A stretch of 64,000 nt of DNA from Tangfeifania diversioriginum (lineage in GTDB: Bacteria; Bacteroidota; Bacteroidia; Bacteroidales; Prolixibacteraceae). The stretch covers positions 62,001 through 126,000 of the forward strand of contig CAMCBW010000001.1 of NCBI GenBank assembly GCA_945873105.1, written 5' to 3'. Shown piece by piece: positions 44,382-53,605 of the stretch; the first letter of the stretch is position 1, and every line of letters begins with the position of its first letter. A model generated the notes under the pieces. It did not search any database. It was not told where the DNA came from and worked only from the letters and a program-made list of their open reading frames with translations. Position numbers and translations under genes: made by a program.

Positions 44382-44620
44382 ATAATCTTTTGGCCAGTCA
44401 TCTCCTGCTAAGGTAAAAATATTCTGCAAGTACAGGACACGAGGGGATAAATTTCAATGGGAATGATGTCTTGGCAGTAATCTATTCATTTTGCAATTGG
44501 TTACATCCAGACGAAAGACGTTTGTCAGTGGGCGTCTTCCTGCAGGGGGCAAATAATGATCCCATCATTGACCGAAGCGGCAGGTATTTTTCGCCCATAG
44601 CGGAAATTGATACTTTTCGC

Positions 44621-44628
44621 TAAGTTTG
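44621..44628 (+). promoter_or_regulatory. -7 box TAAGTTTG before the ZIP pseudogene
   Basis: An exact TAnnTTTG match 24 bp before the ATG at 44653. The promoter appears intact although the gene is broken. Confidence 0.5.
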
Positions 44629-44652
44629 TTGTACTTAAATAGACGATCTGCT

Positions 44653-45010
44653 ATGTTCGACGCTTTTTTATGGGGTATCATCGGATCCATTTCCCTGACG
44701 GTGGGAGGGTTGATAGGGATTCTTTTCAAGATGGGGAAGAGGCCGCTTGGCCTTGGTATGGCTGTTTGTATCCTTTGTTTGTGCGCTTGCTTCAATGGCA
44801 GGTTTTGATCTCTTTGCAAATGCTTCTCATACCTCCATCTCTTTCATCCAGACGTTTGCTGCAGGTTCCATTCTGGTCATGCTCTCCAATACCATGATTC
44901 CGGAAGCCTACGAGCATGGGGGTAAACTGGCAGGTATTTTTACTGTTTTGGGTTTTTTGGCAGCTCTTTGCCTGGTTATCTTTGAGCGCACATCAGTGAG
45001 CCCGCTTTAG
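44653..45010 (+). pseudogene. ZIP-family metal transporter with internal deletion and frameshift
   Basis: From 44653 the frame reads DAFLWGIIGSISLTVGGLIG then FKMGKRPLGLGMA, the first one and a half membrane segments of ZIP-family zinc/iron transporters. At about 44757-44764 the match moves to the +1 frame, which continues WLFVSFVCALASMAG, then FIQTFAAGSILVMLSNTMIP and EAYEHGGKLAGIFTVLGF to the stop at 45010; this is the family C-terminus. The middle (roughly half of the usual ~250 residues, including the His-containing metal-binding segments) is missing. The product cannot transport metal. Confidence 0.8.
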
Positions 45011-45136
45011 CTGTGTTGAAATTTTCTCACGACCAATTCCACCCATTCAGGTGACTGGTCTGGCAGATTTCAAAGAGATCTGTTACCCGCAGTGGACCAA
45101 GTTGAACCCACTACTTCCAGACAAATTGGTGGAAGG

Positions 45137-46816
45137 TTATTTAACGATGAAGGGTGGCGCCTTGTAATCGCCGGGAAGATATTCCGCTGGAATGGTGGTG
45201 TTGTTTCCATCCCTGAGATTGGTATAGCTTGGCGACATGATTTCAATTCCTGCCTCATTGCAGCAATCCTGGATATTTTGGTGGAGCGTGGAATAAACCA
45301 TTGCCTGGCTGTTGGCCTCTTTGGTGTAACCATTCAGTTGGTATGCGACAGAGAAATCATCCAGGCTGGTCTGCAAAACGAAGGGCTCCGGCTTTTTCAG
45401 GATGGTTTCAGTGCGGCTAGCAGCCTTTAGCAGTGTTTCGTGAACAAACCGCCATTGCACATCGTATCCAATGGTAACGCTGGTATAAATGATCAACCCT
45501 TTTCCCTTTTTCCCGGCATTGGCCGAATAATTGATACAACTGCTGTTGAGAATGGATGAATTTGGTACCGTAATATCTTCGTTTTTAACGGTGCGAATTC
45601 TTGTTACCAATGAGGTTTTTTCGATCACATCACCGGTAATCTCTCCGATTTTAATCCGATCTCCGATTTGAAAGGGCCGCATGTAGGTAATGACCAATCC
45701 TGCAAGAATGTTTCCGATCACAGATGAAGAACCAAGTGAGAAAAGTATGCCCAGGAACACTGAAATCCCTTTGAACGCATCTGAATCGGAACCAGGCAAG
45801 AGGGGAAAGATCAGCACCAGCATAAAGGCATAGAGCAAGAATCTAACAATTGAAAAAGTTGGAGTGGCCCAATCCCTGTGAAATCCTTCAAACCGGAAAG
45901 TGCCATCCGAAATTTTTGAGAAAATGTATTGCAGCAACTGGATGGCATATTTAAACACGAGATAGATAACTATGATGGCGAAGAGCTTCGGAAGATAGAG
46001 CCAAATGCCTGAAAGGGTAGCATTCAAAGGATTCAATACCCAACCAAGCAGCGTTACGGTCCATGTTCGGGTGACAGGAATGATACTGAACAGGATGGGG
46101 AAAGAAATGAGAACGATTATCACCTGGAGGGAAAGTCTCAGGAATCCGATAATTTTGAAAAGATAGATTTCAAATGTTTCATGGCTAAGTAAAAGGAATT
46201 TTAAGAATCCCAAACGGCTATGAAGGTAAACGCTCTTGTTCTTGAGGTAGTTGGTTAGTTTTCTGAAAAGCAGGTTGATGAGGCGGATGATCAGGAAGAG
46301 CAAGGAAAGTATCAGGAGGATCCATCCCATTCGCTTTCCAATATTGGATGCCCGGTTCAGTTCACGCTCCTGCTCAATGGCATTTTTGATGGAAACAAGG
46401 TTTACTTCCGCCAGTTCAGACCTGCCTTTGTTGGCACTTTGCGCATCCTTCTCTGTAACAGACATGACAACGATGTCGGGTGCGTAAATAATCTCTGTAA
46501 AGGATTCATCTTCAATCAGTGAAAGTGAATCAGGATAAAAAAAAGGCGCTTCGTAGAGCGATCTGATTCTTTTGGAAATATTTCGGGCCCGATCTTCAGC
46601 CGTATGAGACCCGATTCGGTTGGACAAATAGAATAGCGTATCCCGGAATGGCACTACCCCGACCCTGCTGCCGGTATTGTTGGCCATCTTTGAAATTTCA
46701 GCTGACTGAACGGTAGTGGTCGAATCGGTTGCCTCCTTCCTGTTGCTTCCATCCAACATAGTAGCCAAAGCAATGAGGGAGAAACAAAGAACGATGGTAA
46801 GGAAGGTTGGTCTCAT
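45137..46816 (-). CDS. MscS-family mechanosensitive ion channel
   Basis: 559 residues from ATG 46816, which begins a signal-like segment (TFLTIVLCFSLIALATML); an in-frame ATG at 46885 is possible. A periplasmic N-terminal region (about 30-150) is followed by about five membrane segments. The pore helix region reads FLGILFSLGSSSVIGNILAG, and the adjacent beta-domain has MRPFQIGDRIKIGEITGDVIEKTSLVTRIRT, the family signature. The C-terminal alpha/beta domain follows. These channels release solutes on hypo-osmotic shock. The large N-terminal region places it with longer MscS-like proteins rather than the minimal E. coli channel. Confidence 0.9.
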   Translation of the reverse strand: MRPTFLTIVLCFSLIALATMLDGSNRKEATDSTTTVQSAEISKMANNTGSRVGVVPFRDTLFYLSNRIGSHTAEDRARNISKRIRSLYEAPFFYPDSLSLIEDESFTEIIYAPDIVVMSVTEKDAQSANKGRSELAEVNLVSIKNAIEQERELNRASNIGKRMGWILLILSLLFLIIRLINLLFRKLTNYLKNKSVYLHSRLGFLKFLLLSHETFEIYLFKIIGFLRLSLQVIIVLISFPILFSIIPVTRTWTVTLLGWVLNPLNATLSGIWLYLPKLFAIIVIYLVFKYAIQLLQYIFSKISDGTFRFEGFHRDWATPTFSIVRFLLYAFMLVLIFPLLPGSDSDAFKGISVFLGILFSLGSSSVIGNILAGLVITYMRPFQIGDRIKIGEITGDVIEKTSLVTRIRTVKNEDITVPNSSILNSSCINYSANAGKKGKGLIIYTSVTIGYDVQWRFVHETLLKAASRTETILKKPEPFVLQTSLDDFSVAYQLNGYTKEANSQAMVYSTLHQNIQDCCNEAGIEIMSPSYTNLRDGNNTTIPAEYLPGDYKAPPFIVK

Positions 46817-46920
46817 ACAGAAAAAGATATTGGGTATAAATATCGAAAAAATTAGTACAAAATTCAACCAGGACCTCTTATTCATGAAACTGGTTCCGGA
46901 AATTTCAGAAAGATCGCAGC

Positions 46921-47634
46921 TTATCTTTGGTTTGGCAGCTTTTCAAAATATTGCCAAACCGGATCATTGGGCACAGAAGCCTTGATTGACACCTGTTCCA
47001 GGGTTACAGGATGGATGAAATTGATGGTTCGAGCATGAAGGTGGATTCCGCCATCCTTGTTGGACCTTGGAAACCCGTATTTCAGATCCCCTTTGATGTG
47101 AATTCCAATCGCGGCCAGCTGTGCCCTGATCTGGTGATGTCTGCCGGTATGAAGTTCTATTTCCAGCAGGTGAAAGCGGTCGGAAGAGGCGATGTAGTGA
47201 TAGGTAAGGGAGGCTCGCTTGGCCTCTTTCTGCTCCTTCAGGTAGGCAAAGGATTTGTTTTGTTTCTCGTTGCGAACCAGCCAGTGTTCGAGTGTGGCCG
47301 AAGGAAATTCAGGCTTGTTATCCACGACAGCCCAATAGGTTTTTTTGATCTCCCCATCATCTCTGAATCGTTCATTCATCCTGGCAAGTGATTTGGAGGT
47401 ACGGGCAAAAAGCAAAACCCCGCTGGTTGGTCGATCCAGCCGGTGGGTGACTCCGAGAAAGACATTGCCCGGCTTGTGGTACCGCTCTTTCAGGTAGATC
47501 TTCACCTCATCGCCAATGGTGCTGTCTCCGGTTTTATCGCCCTGCACAATATCTCCGCAATGCTTGTTGATGGCAATCAGGTGGTTGTCCTCAAACAGAA
47601 CCTCTAGCTTTATTCTTTTTTCGCCTTCAATCAT
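46921..47634 (-). CDS. RluA-family pseudouridine synthase
   Basis: 237 residues. The catalytic motif HRLDRPTSGVLLFARTSK holds the essential Asp67. The conserved ending motifs ELHTGRHHQIRAQLAAIG and GGIHLHARTINFIHP are present. There is no N-terminal S4 RNA-binding domain, so it resembles the shorter members (RluA/TruC type) rather than RluC/RluD. It isomerises uridine in rRNA or tRNA; the exact position cannot be told from sequence. It may be read from the repeat-rich gap after panB. Confidence 0.9.
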   Translation of the reverse strand: MIEGEKRIKLEVLFEDNHLIAINKHCGDIVQGDKTGDSTIGDEVKIYLKERYHKPGNVFLGVTHRLDRPTSGVLLFARTSKSLARMNERFRDDGEIKKTYWAVVDNKPEFPSATLEHWLVRNEKQNKSFAYLKEQKEAKRASLTYHYIASSDRFHLLEIELHTGRHHQIRAQLAAIGIHIKGDLKYGFPRSNKDGGIHLHARTINFIHPVTLEQVSIKASVPNDPVWQYFEKLPNQR

Positions 47635-47649
47635 GCTTCTCTGAACTTT

Positions 47650-47845
47650 TAATGTGAAAATTGGGAAATGTGAAAATTTGGAAATGTGAAAATTTGGAAA
47701 TATGAAAATTGGGAAATGTGAAAATTTGAAGAGAGGATATTGAGTGGTTTCAATATAAAGTTTTGAGATTGATTAAAAATTAAATTCAAGCATCTCCACA
47801 AAAGCCAATTTTCACATTTCCCAATTTTCACATTTCCCCATTTTC
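47650..47845. repeat. Short tandem repeats with inverted copies
   Basis: Direct copies of a ~17-bp unit (GGGAAATGTGAAAATTT and variants) fill about 47650-47729. Its reverse complement (AATTTTCACATTTCCC) recurs at 47806-47838, so the two blocks can pair into a long hairpin between panB and the pseudouridine synthase gene. A shorter related run lies at 48711-48744. Confidence 0.65.
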
Positions 47846-48664
47846 TTAGTCGTACTGCTCCTTTTCATTCGGGAAATCCTGTGACTTTACATCCTTGATG
47901 TAATTGCCAACGGCACCTTTTATCTCTGCAGCCAAATTGTGGTAACGGCGCAGGAACCTGGGAGAGAACTCCTGGGTAATTCCCAGCATGTCATGAATGA
48001 CAAGGACTTGTCCGTCAACGCCACCTCCGGCGCCAATCCCGATGATCGGGATTTTCAACTCTTTGGCAACTTTGGTTCCCAATGAAGCCGGGATTTTCTC
48101 CAAAACTATGGCAAAGCATCCTGCCTCTTCGAGCAGTTTGGCATCCATTAGCAATTTGTTGGCCTCTTCTTCCTCTTTCGCCCTGACCACATAAGTACCA
48201 TACCGGTTGATCGACTGGGGCATCAATCCAAGGTGCCCCATTACCGGGATTCCGGCAGAGAGTATCCGCTGCACAGATTCGATCACCTCGCTGCCTCCTT
48301 CCAGTTTTACTGCATCCGCATGGGTGATCTTCATGATCTTGATGGCAGAGTTCAGTGCCTCCAGTGAATTGCCCTGGTATGTCCCAAAAGGCATATCCAC
48401 GACCACAAGACAACGGGTCACCGCCTTAACCACAGATTTCCCGTGGTAAATCATCTGGTCAAGCGTGATTGGCAGCGTGGTCTCGTGTCCTGCCATTACA
48501 TTGGCGGCCGAATCCCCAACCAGTATGACATCTATTCCCGCCTGGTCGACCAGCTTGGCCATGCTGTAGTCGTAGGAGGTAAGCATGGAAATCTTCTCCC
48601 CATGCAGTTTCATCTCCGAAAGTACGTGGGTCGTCACCCTTTTGATCTCTTTGTGCACTGACAT
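47846..48664 (-). CDS. panB: 3-methyl-2-oxobutanoate hydroxymethyltransferase
   Basis: 272 residues, the usual length. It catalyses the first step of pantothenate synthesis, transferring a hydroxymethyl group from methylene-THF to alpha-ketoisovalerate to give ketopantoate. Family motifs: [20 protein letters not shown], then [20 protein letters not shown] (metal-binding Asp in VGDS), [19 protein letters not shown], and [18 protein letters not shown]. It stands alone here, without panC or panD. An exact -7 box lies 28 bp upstream of its ATG. Confidence 0.96.
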   Translation of the reverse strand: MSVHKEIKRVTTHVLSEMKLHGEKISMLTSYDYSMAKLVDQAGIDVILVGDSAANVMAGHETTLPITLDQMIYHGKSVVKAVTRCLVVVDMPFGTYQGNSLEALNSAIKIMKITHADAVKLEGGSEVIESVQRILSAGIPVMGHLGLMPQSINRYGTYVVRAKEEEEANKLLMDAKLLEEAGCFAIVLEKIPASLGTKVAKELKIPIIGIGAGGGVDGQVLVIHDMLGITQEFSPRFLRRYHNLAAEIKGAVGNYIKDVKSQDFPNEKEQYD

Positions 48665-48691
48665 AAGGTCGTTATTTTAGCTATTTAAAAA

Positions 48692-48699
48692 CAAAGTTA
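48692..48699 (-). promoter_or_regulatory. -7 box TAACTTTG for panB
   Basis: An exact TAnnTTTG match on the minus strand, 28 bp before the panB ATG at 48664. Confidence 0.5.
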
Positions 48700-48744
48700 C
48701 CAAAATCAAATTGGAAAATGTGGAAATGTGGAAATGTGGAAATG

Positions 48745-48780
48745 AAAAAAAGTGCTGACAGCTTAAATATCAGCACTTTT
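48745..48780 (-). terminator. Rho-independent terminator of the DUF5009 gene
   Basis: AAAAGTGCTGA and TCAGCACTTTT (11-bp perfect arms at 48748-48758 and 48770-48780), followed on the minus strand by a run of T. It lies 36 bp after the stop of the leftward gene at 48816. Confidence 0.8.
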
Positions 48781-48815
48781 ATTATAACTCATAACCCATA
48801 GCCCATAACTTCTTC

Positions 48816-49952
48816 CTACACTTTCAGAAATACTTGCTTTTTGTAAAGGAAGTGCAGGAACATCCATTCCAGGGTGATTCCGCCAAGAATGATGATCCAG
48901 TTACCCAGGGCAGGTTCCAGAAATCCGACAAAGAAGGTGGCAGCATCCCTGAAATCAAAGATCCTGCTGACCATGTAGATGGTGATCGAATTCATTCCTA
49001 TTACCTTGAAAAAGAATAGTTTGTAGGTTCCGATACCCCATACCCACTCACGGGCCCATGGTTTTACATCAATGAAAAGATAGAAAAGCGAGAGGAGCAT
49101 GCAGCTGATTCCCGAGGTGAGAAGGTTAAAAGGAACAGTCCAGGCGGCTTTGATGATGGGGTAGAAGGTGGATAGCAACAACGCTGCAATGATCTGGGAG
49201 GCTCCCACCAGTGCCAGTATCTTTACCTTTTTGGTGGAGGCAGGATTCCCATCACGCAGGATCCCTCCGGCCAAAGCACCCATCAAGGTCACTGAGATGG
49301 CAGAGATGCTGCAGAGTAAACCTTCCGGATCGAAGGTAGTGCCATGCAACCTTCCGGGGATTAGCAGCCGGTCCAGATAGGCATTGATCCCGTTGACCGG
49401 ATCCAGCATTCCTGCTCCTGCTCCAGGTACTGGTACCAGTAACTGGAGTACCGCAATGGAGCTCAGAATCCCGGTCAACCAAAGGATTCTGGATTTCATG
49501 CTTTTCGTATAAATCACGATGGTAGCAGCAAAAAAATAGGCTATCCCGATCTGTCCCAACACGCTTGGAATGCGTATCGTACTGAAACCCTTTTGCAGTG
49601 CTCCGTTGTACAATATTCCCAGGATTATCAATAGAATACCGCGTTTGGCCGCCTTTTTCAGCAGTGCAGTTTTGTCGGCTCCTTTTTCAATTCTGGCAGT
49701 GATGGCATAGGGAATGGCAACCCCGGAAATAAACATAAACAATGGAAAGATAAGGTCTTCGAAGTGAAAACCCTCCCATCTTACATGCGACATTTGTTCG
49801 GCTACAACATTGAGCCAACCCCAGTCAAGTGCCTTCGATAACGCGACAATCAAACTTCCTCCCCCAATGATCCAAAACATGTCGAAGCCACGCAGAACAT
49901 CCAATGATGCAAGGCGATCCGACTGTTTATCAACGTGAATTTGTTTTTGCAT
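48816..49952 (-). CDS. DUF5009 / heparan-alpha-glucosaminide acetyltransferase-like membrane protein
   Basis: 378 residues from ATG 49952; in-frame codons upstream to 50177 look non-coding. About ten membrane segments. The opening RLASLDVLRGFDMFWIIGGG and the following HFEDLIFPLFMFISGVAIPY are signatures of the NagX/HGSNAT-like family, in which a His moves an acetyl group across the membrane onto an amino sugar. In Bacteroidota such genes often accompany glycan degradation. Function here is inferred from the family; the sugar is unknown. Its promoter faces the dnaK gene. Confidence 0.85.
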   Translation of the reverse strand: MQKQIHVDKQSDRLASLDVLRGFDMFWIIGGGSLIVALSKALDWGWLNVVAEQMSHVRWEGFHFEDLIFPLFMFISGVAIPYAITARIEKGADKTALLKKAAKRGILLIILGILYNGALQKGFSTIRIPSVLGQIGIAYFFAATIVIYTKSMKSRILWLTGILSSIAVLQLLVPVPGAGAGMLDPVNGINAYLDRLLIPGRLHGTTFDPEGLLCSISAISVTLMGALAGGILRDGNPASTKKVKILALVGASQIIAALLLSTFYPIIKAAWTVPFNLLTSGISCMLLSLFYLFIDVKPWAREWVWGIGTYKLFFFKVIGMNSITIYMVSRIFDFRDAATFFVGFLEPALGNWIIILGGITLEWMFLHFLYKKQVFLKV

Positions 49953-49990
49953 AAAGTAAAATGTTAATGGTATATTGTAGTAAATCCTTT

Positions 49991-49998
49991 CAAAGATA
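49991..49998 (-). promoter_or_regulatory. -7 box TATCTTTG for the DUF5009 gene
   Basis: An exact TAnnTTTG match on the minus strand, 39 bp before the ATG at 49952. Confidence 0.5.
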
Positions 49999-50048
49999 TT
50001 GAATAAAGTAATGCCAAATATGCCATCTGACAGCAGATTTTTCTGTCG

Positions 50049-50061
50049 TTTTGTCACAAAA
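50049..50061. promoter_or_regulatory. Palindrome TTTTGTCACAAAA between DUF5009 and dnaK
   Basis: A 13-bp perfect palindrome (centre C) inside a larger imperfect inverted repeat (AGATTTT ... AAAATCT, 50034-50065). It lies 147 bp before dnaK and 97 bp before the DUF5009 start. It could be an operator; the CIRCE heat-shock element (TTAGCACTC-N9-GAGTGCTAA) is not present. Confidence 0.35.
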
Positions 50062-50207
50062 TCTGACAAGACATTCCCTGAAAACACCGATTTGGGGGCC
50101 AAAAACCACAAATGGGCGCCAGGGAATGGATTGGCACAAAGATTGAGTGGAAAGAGATATTGGAACAGAAGAAACATAAAAACATTTTAATATTAAAACA
50201 GAATACA

Positions 50208-52112
50208 ATGGGAAAAATTATTGGAATTGACTTAGGGACAACCAACTCCTGTGTTGCCGTCATGGAGGGCAACGAACCGGTTGTAATCCCCAATAGTGAA
50301 GGAAAGCGTACAACCCCCTCCATCGTTGCATTTGTTGACAATGGAGAACGCAAGGTAGGTGATCCGGCCAAAAGACAGGCCATCACCAATCCAACCAAAA
50401 CAATCTCCTCCATCAAGCGATTCATGGGTGAAACCTACAACCAGGTTGCAAAGGAGATTGGCAGGGTTCCGTTTGCAGTGATCCAGGGTGACAACAACAC
50501 ACCCCGTGTCAAGATAGATGATCGCTTCTATTCTCCCCAGGAAATTTCAGCCATGGTGCTTCAGAAAATGAAGAAAACCGCGGAAGATTATTTGGGACAA
50601 GAGGTGACAGAAGCAGTAATCACAGTTCCTGCCTACTTCAACGACTCTCAGCGCCAGGCGACCAAAGAGGCAGGCGAAATTGCCGGTCTTAAAGTACGCC
50701 GTATCATCAACGAACCTACTGCCGCATCATTGGCCTATGGTTTGGACAAGATGCACAAGGATATGAAGATCGCGGTATTTGACCTTGGAGGCGGAACATT
50801 TGATATCTCGATCCTTGAATTGGGAGAAGGAGTATTCGAAGTTAAATCTACCGATGGGGATACCCACCTTGGCGGTGACGACTTTGACCAGGTAATCATC
50901 GATTGGCTGGCAGAGCAGTTCAAATCCGATGAGGGAATCGACCTCCGCAAGGATCCAATGGCCCTTCAGCGGCTGAAAGAGGCTGCCGAAAAAGCCAAAG
51001 TGGAGCTCTCCAGTTCAACGGAGACAGAAATCAATCTTCCTTATATTATGCCGGTGAATGGAATTCCAAAACACCTGGTCAAAAAGCTCACACGTGCTCA
51101 ATTTGAAAAGCTTGCAGATTCCTTGATTAACGCTACCATCGAACCTTGCAACAAGGCATTGAAAAATGCAGGTCTTTCCATCAGCGATATAGACGAAGTG
51201 ATTTTGGTAGGTGGTTCAACCCGTATACCTGCCATTCAGAATGTTGTGCAGAAACTATTCGGAAAAACTCCATCCAAAGGGGTGAATCCCGACGAAGTGG
51301 TAGCCGTTGGTGCTGCCATCCAGGGTGGTGTCTTAACCGGGGAGGTGAAAGATGTACTTCTGCTGGATGTTACCCCACTTTCTCTTGGTATTGAAACCAT
51401 GGGCGGTGTAATGACCCGGCTGATTGAAGCCAATACAACCATTCCAACCAAGAAATCTGAGACTTTCACGACAGCATCCGACAATCAGCCTTCTGTTGAG
51501 ATTCATGTTCTTCAGGGTGAGCGTCCGATGGCCAACGGCAACAAAACCATCGGCAAATTCCACCTCGACGGTCTGCCACCAGCACAACGCGGAGTTCCAC
51601 AAATTGAGGTCTCTTTTGACATCGATGCCAATGGTATTCTCCATGTAACTGCCAAAGACAAGGCAACCAACAAGGAGCAATCAATCCGGATTGAAGCCTC
51701 TTCCGGTTTGAGCGACGACGAGATCAAGCGGATGAAAGAGGAGGCCGCCGCCAATGCCGAAACTGACAAACAGGCCAAAGAGCAGGTCGAAAAACTCAAC
51801 CATGCCGATTCATTGATTTTCCAGACGGAAAAGCAGATGAAAGAGATTGGCGACAAATTGCCAGCCGACAAGAAAGTCCCTATTGAGACAGCTTTGAACA
51901 AGCTTAAGGAGGCTCACAAGAACAAGGATTTCAGCGCAATTGATGCAGCTACCAGCGAGTTGAATGAAGTGTTTCAGGCTGCTTCCCAGGAGATGTACAA
52001 TGCATCCAATGCACAGGCAGGCCCCCAGGGAGGTGAACCACAAGCATCACAACAAAAAGGTGCCAAGGGTGATGGGGAAGTTACCGATGTAGATTTTGAA
52101 GAGGTGAAGTAA
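50208..52112 (+). CDS. dnaK: Chaperone Hsp70
   Basis: 634 residues from ATG 50208 ([19 protein letters not shown]), the canonical start. Phosphate-binding motif 1 and the second motif ([15 protein letters not shown]) are intact, as is [13 protein letters not shown]. The substrate-binding domain (about 390-505) has [14 protein letters not shown] and the expected FQVHVLQGER-like segment, and the protein ends in an acidic EEVK-type tail typical of bacterial DnaK. It folds nascent and stress-denatured proteins with DnaJ and GrpE. Neither partner gene is adjacent. A strong terminator follows. Confidence 0.98.
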   Translation: MGKIIGIDLGTTNSCVAVMEGNEPVVIPNSEGKRTTPSIVAFVDNGERKVGDPAKRQAITNPTKTISSIKRFMGETYNQVAKEIGRVPFAVIQGDNNTPRVKIDDRFYSPQEISAMVLQKMKKTAEDYLGQEVTEAVITVPAYFNDSQRQATKEAGEIAGLKVRRIINEPTAASLAYGLDKMHKDMKIAVFDLGGGTFDISILELGEGVFEVKSTDGDTHLGGDDFDQVIIDWLAEQFKSDEGIDLRKDPMALQRLKEAAEKAKVELSSSTETEINLPYIMPVNGIPKHLVKKLTRAQFEKLADSLINATIEPCNKALKNAGLSISDIDEVILVGGSTRIPAIQNVVQKLFGKTPSKGVNPDEVVAVGAAIQGGVLTGEVKDVLLLDVTPLSLGIETMGGVMTRLIEANTTIPTKKSETFTTASDNQPSVEIHVLQGERPMANGNKTIGKFHLDGLPPAQRGVPQIEVSFDIDANGILHVTAKDKATNKEQSIRIEASSGLSDDEIKRMKEEAAANAETDKQAKEQVEKLNHADSLIFQTEKQMKEIGDKLPADKKVPIETALNKLKEAHKNKDFSAIDAATSELNEVFQAASQEMYNASNAQAGPQGGEPQASQQKGAKGDGEVTDVDFEEVK

Positions 52113-52137
52113 TTCAGATAGCGCTAATATTGTATCA

Positions 52138-52166
52138 AAAACCCGCCTAAATCAGGCGGGTTTTTT
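52138..52166 (+). terminator. Rho-independent terminator of dnaK
   Basis: AACCCGCCT (52140-52148) pairs with AGGCGGGTT (52154-52162) across a 5-base loop, followed by a run of T. It lies 27 bp after the dnaK stop. Confidence 0.9.
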
Positions 52167-52315
52167 GTTGGTGTGAAGTGAATGAATGATAAATTTAGTT
52201 TTGTAAAACCGATAAATTTGACAATATAGATGAAAATATCGCAATATTTTTGATTAAAAAAGTAAAAATATTGCTATATTATTTTAATTATAGAAAAAAA
52301 ATAAGACAATCATTG

Positions 52316-52323
52316 TAAATTTG
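52316..52323 (+). promoter_or_regulatory. -7 box TAAATTTG for the DUF4143 ATPase
   Basis: An exact TAnnTTTG match 43 bp before the ATG at 52367, in a very AT-rich 200-bp region with nothing else recognisable. Confidence 0.45.
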
Positions 52324-52366
52324 AGGGAAAATACTGATATTTGAGAGCTGTAAAATTCTATACATC

Positions 52367-53605
52367 ATGTTACTTAGAGATAAATACCTGAAAAAAATAG
52401 CTGCAGGGTTCAAGACGGTTCAAATCGTTGTGCTGATAGGTGCGCGTCAAGTAGGTAAAACGAGTATCATGAAGAGCTGTGAATGGGACAAGAATCATCT
52501 CTTTTTGAATGGGCAGGATCCTGAAATTGCCACCCTTTTTCAACGACTTTCGGATATTGAGCAGTACTTGAGGGTTTATCTGAATGACAAACTTGAGGGT
52601 TATCTATTGGTGGATGAATTTCAATACATTGATGGTATCTCTACCATGATGAAACTGCTTACTGATAAACATGACCAATTAAAAATATTGTGCTCAGGAA
52701 GTTCAAGCCTGGATATACTTCAGCACCTGGAAGAATCCCTGGCAGGACGGGTGCGGACCATCGAAGTGCTTTCCCTCTCTTTTGAGGAGTACCTTTTGTT
52801 TCAGGACAGAAATCTGCATAAACTGTACCTGACATTTGATGCGGAGACCGAAACTTCGGCCTTGACTGAAACGGTTGAAAAGGCACTCTCCACTTACCTG
52901 CTTTATGGCGGTCTTCCGCGTGCTGCTTTAACAGACCACCCTGACGAGAAGATCGAAATACTGGATGATATCTACAAGACCTATCTTTTGCGTGATGTGC
53001 GCAATTTTGTGGCAAATCAGGATTTTGTTGGCTTCAACAAACTTCTGCGATTGCTTGCGTCTCAAATCGGAAGTTTGGTCAATGTCAATGAGATCAGCCG
53101 GCAAACCGGACTCTCCTACAAAAAATGTGAAGAGTACCTCTATTTGCTGGAACAGATGTACATCATCAAGTTGATTGAACCCTATTTTACCAGCAAGCGC
53201 AAGGTGATCGGTAAAATGAAGAAAATCTATTTTTGTGACCTGGGTTTAAGAAATATCCTGGATGGGAATTTCAATGAACTTACTTTCAGGGGCGACAATG
53301 TCGCTATCTTCGAGAATTTCGTGATGCTGGAACTTTGGAGAAGCAAGAAGCCGGGAGGGAGTCTGCAGTTTTACAGAACGTCGGATGGGACAGAAGTTGA
53401 CTTTGTATTGAATCAGTTGAAAGATATTCTGGCCATTGAATGCAAGTACAAAAACCTCGAAAAGCCCGTAAGTATTGCAAGTCTGAACAATTTTTGCCAA
53501 GCTGAATCCATCGGAAAGAAATTCATTGTCAACCGAAACCTGAATGTTACCCACAACAATACAAAACTAATACAGGGATTTCTGGCTGACCGGATTGCTA
53601 CCTGA
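52367..53605 (+). CDS. AAA-family ATPase with DUF4143 domain
   Basis: 412 residues. The AAA_14 domain has Walker A GARQVGKTS (Lys31), Walker B LLVDEFQYID (Asp83-Glu84) and a CSGSSSLD sensor-like motif. The C-terminal DUF4143 (about 210-365) has the usual helix-rich module ISRQTGLSYKKCEEYLYLLEQMYI and ends in a restriction-endonuclease-like strand region (TEVDFVLN, AIECKYK). This family is widespread, often patchily distributed, and its role is unsettled; links to defence or mobile elements have been proposed. It overlaps the convergent T9SS plug gene by 8 bp at the 3' ends. Confidence 0.88.
   Translation: MLLRDKYLKKIAAGFKTVQIVVLIGARQVGKTSIMKSCEWDKNHLFLNGQDPEIATLFQRLSDIEQYLRVYLNDKLEGYLLVDEFQYIDGISTMMKLLTDKHDQLKILCSGSSSLDILQHLEESLAGRVRTIEVLSLSFEEYLLFQDRNLHKLYLTFDAETETSALTETVEKALSTYLLYGGLPRAALTDHPDEKIEILDDIYKTYLLRDVRNFVANQDFVGFNKLLRLLASQIGSLVNVNEISRQTGLSYKKCEEYLYLLEQMYIIKLIEPYFTSKRKVIGKMKKIYFCDLGLRNILDGNFNELTFRGDNVAIFENFVMLELWRSKKPGGSLQFYRTSDGTEVDFVLNQLKDILAIECKYKNLEKPVSIASLNNFCQAESIGKKFIVNRNLNVTHNNTKLIQGFLADRIAT

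Noticed and set aside
44565-44819. 84-codon minus-strand frame at the broken ZIP gene
   Set aside because: The plus-strand ZIP similarity in two frames explains the region; the minus frame has no recognisable features.
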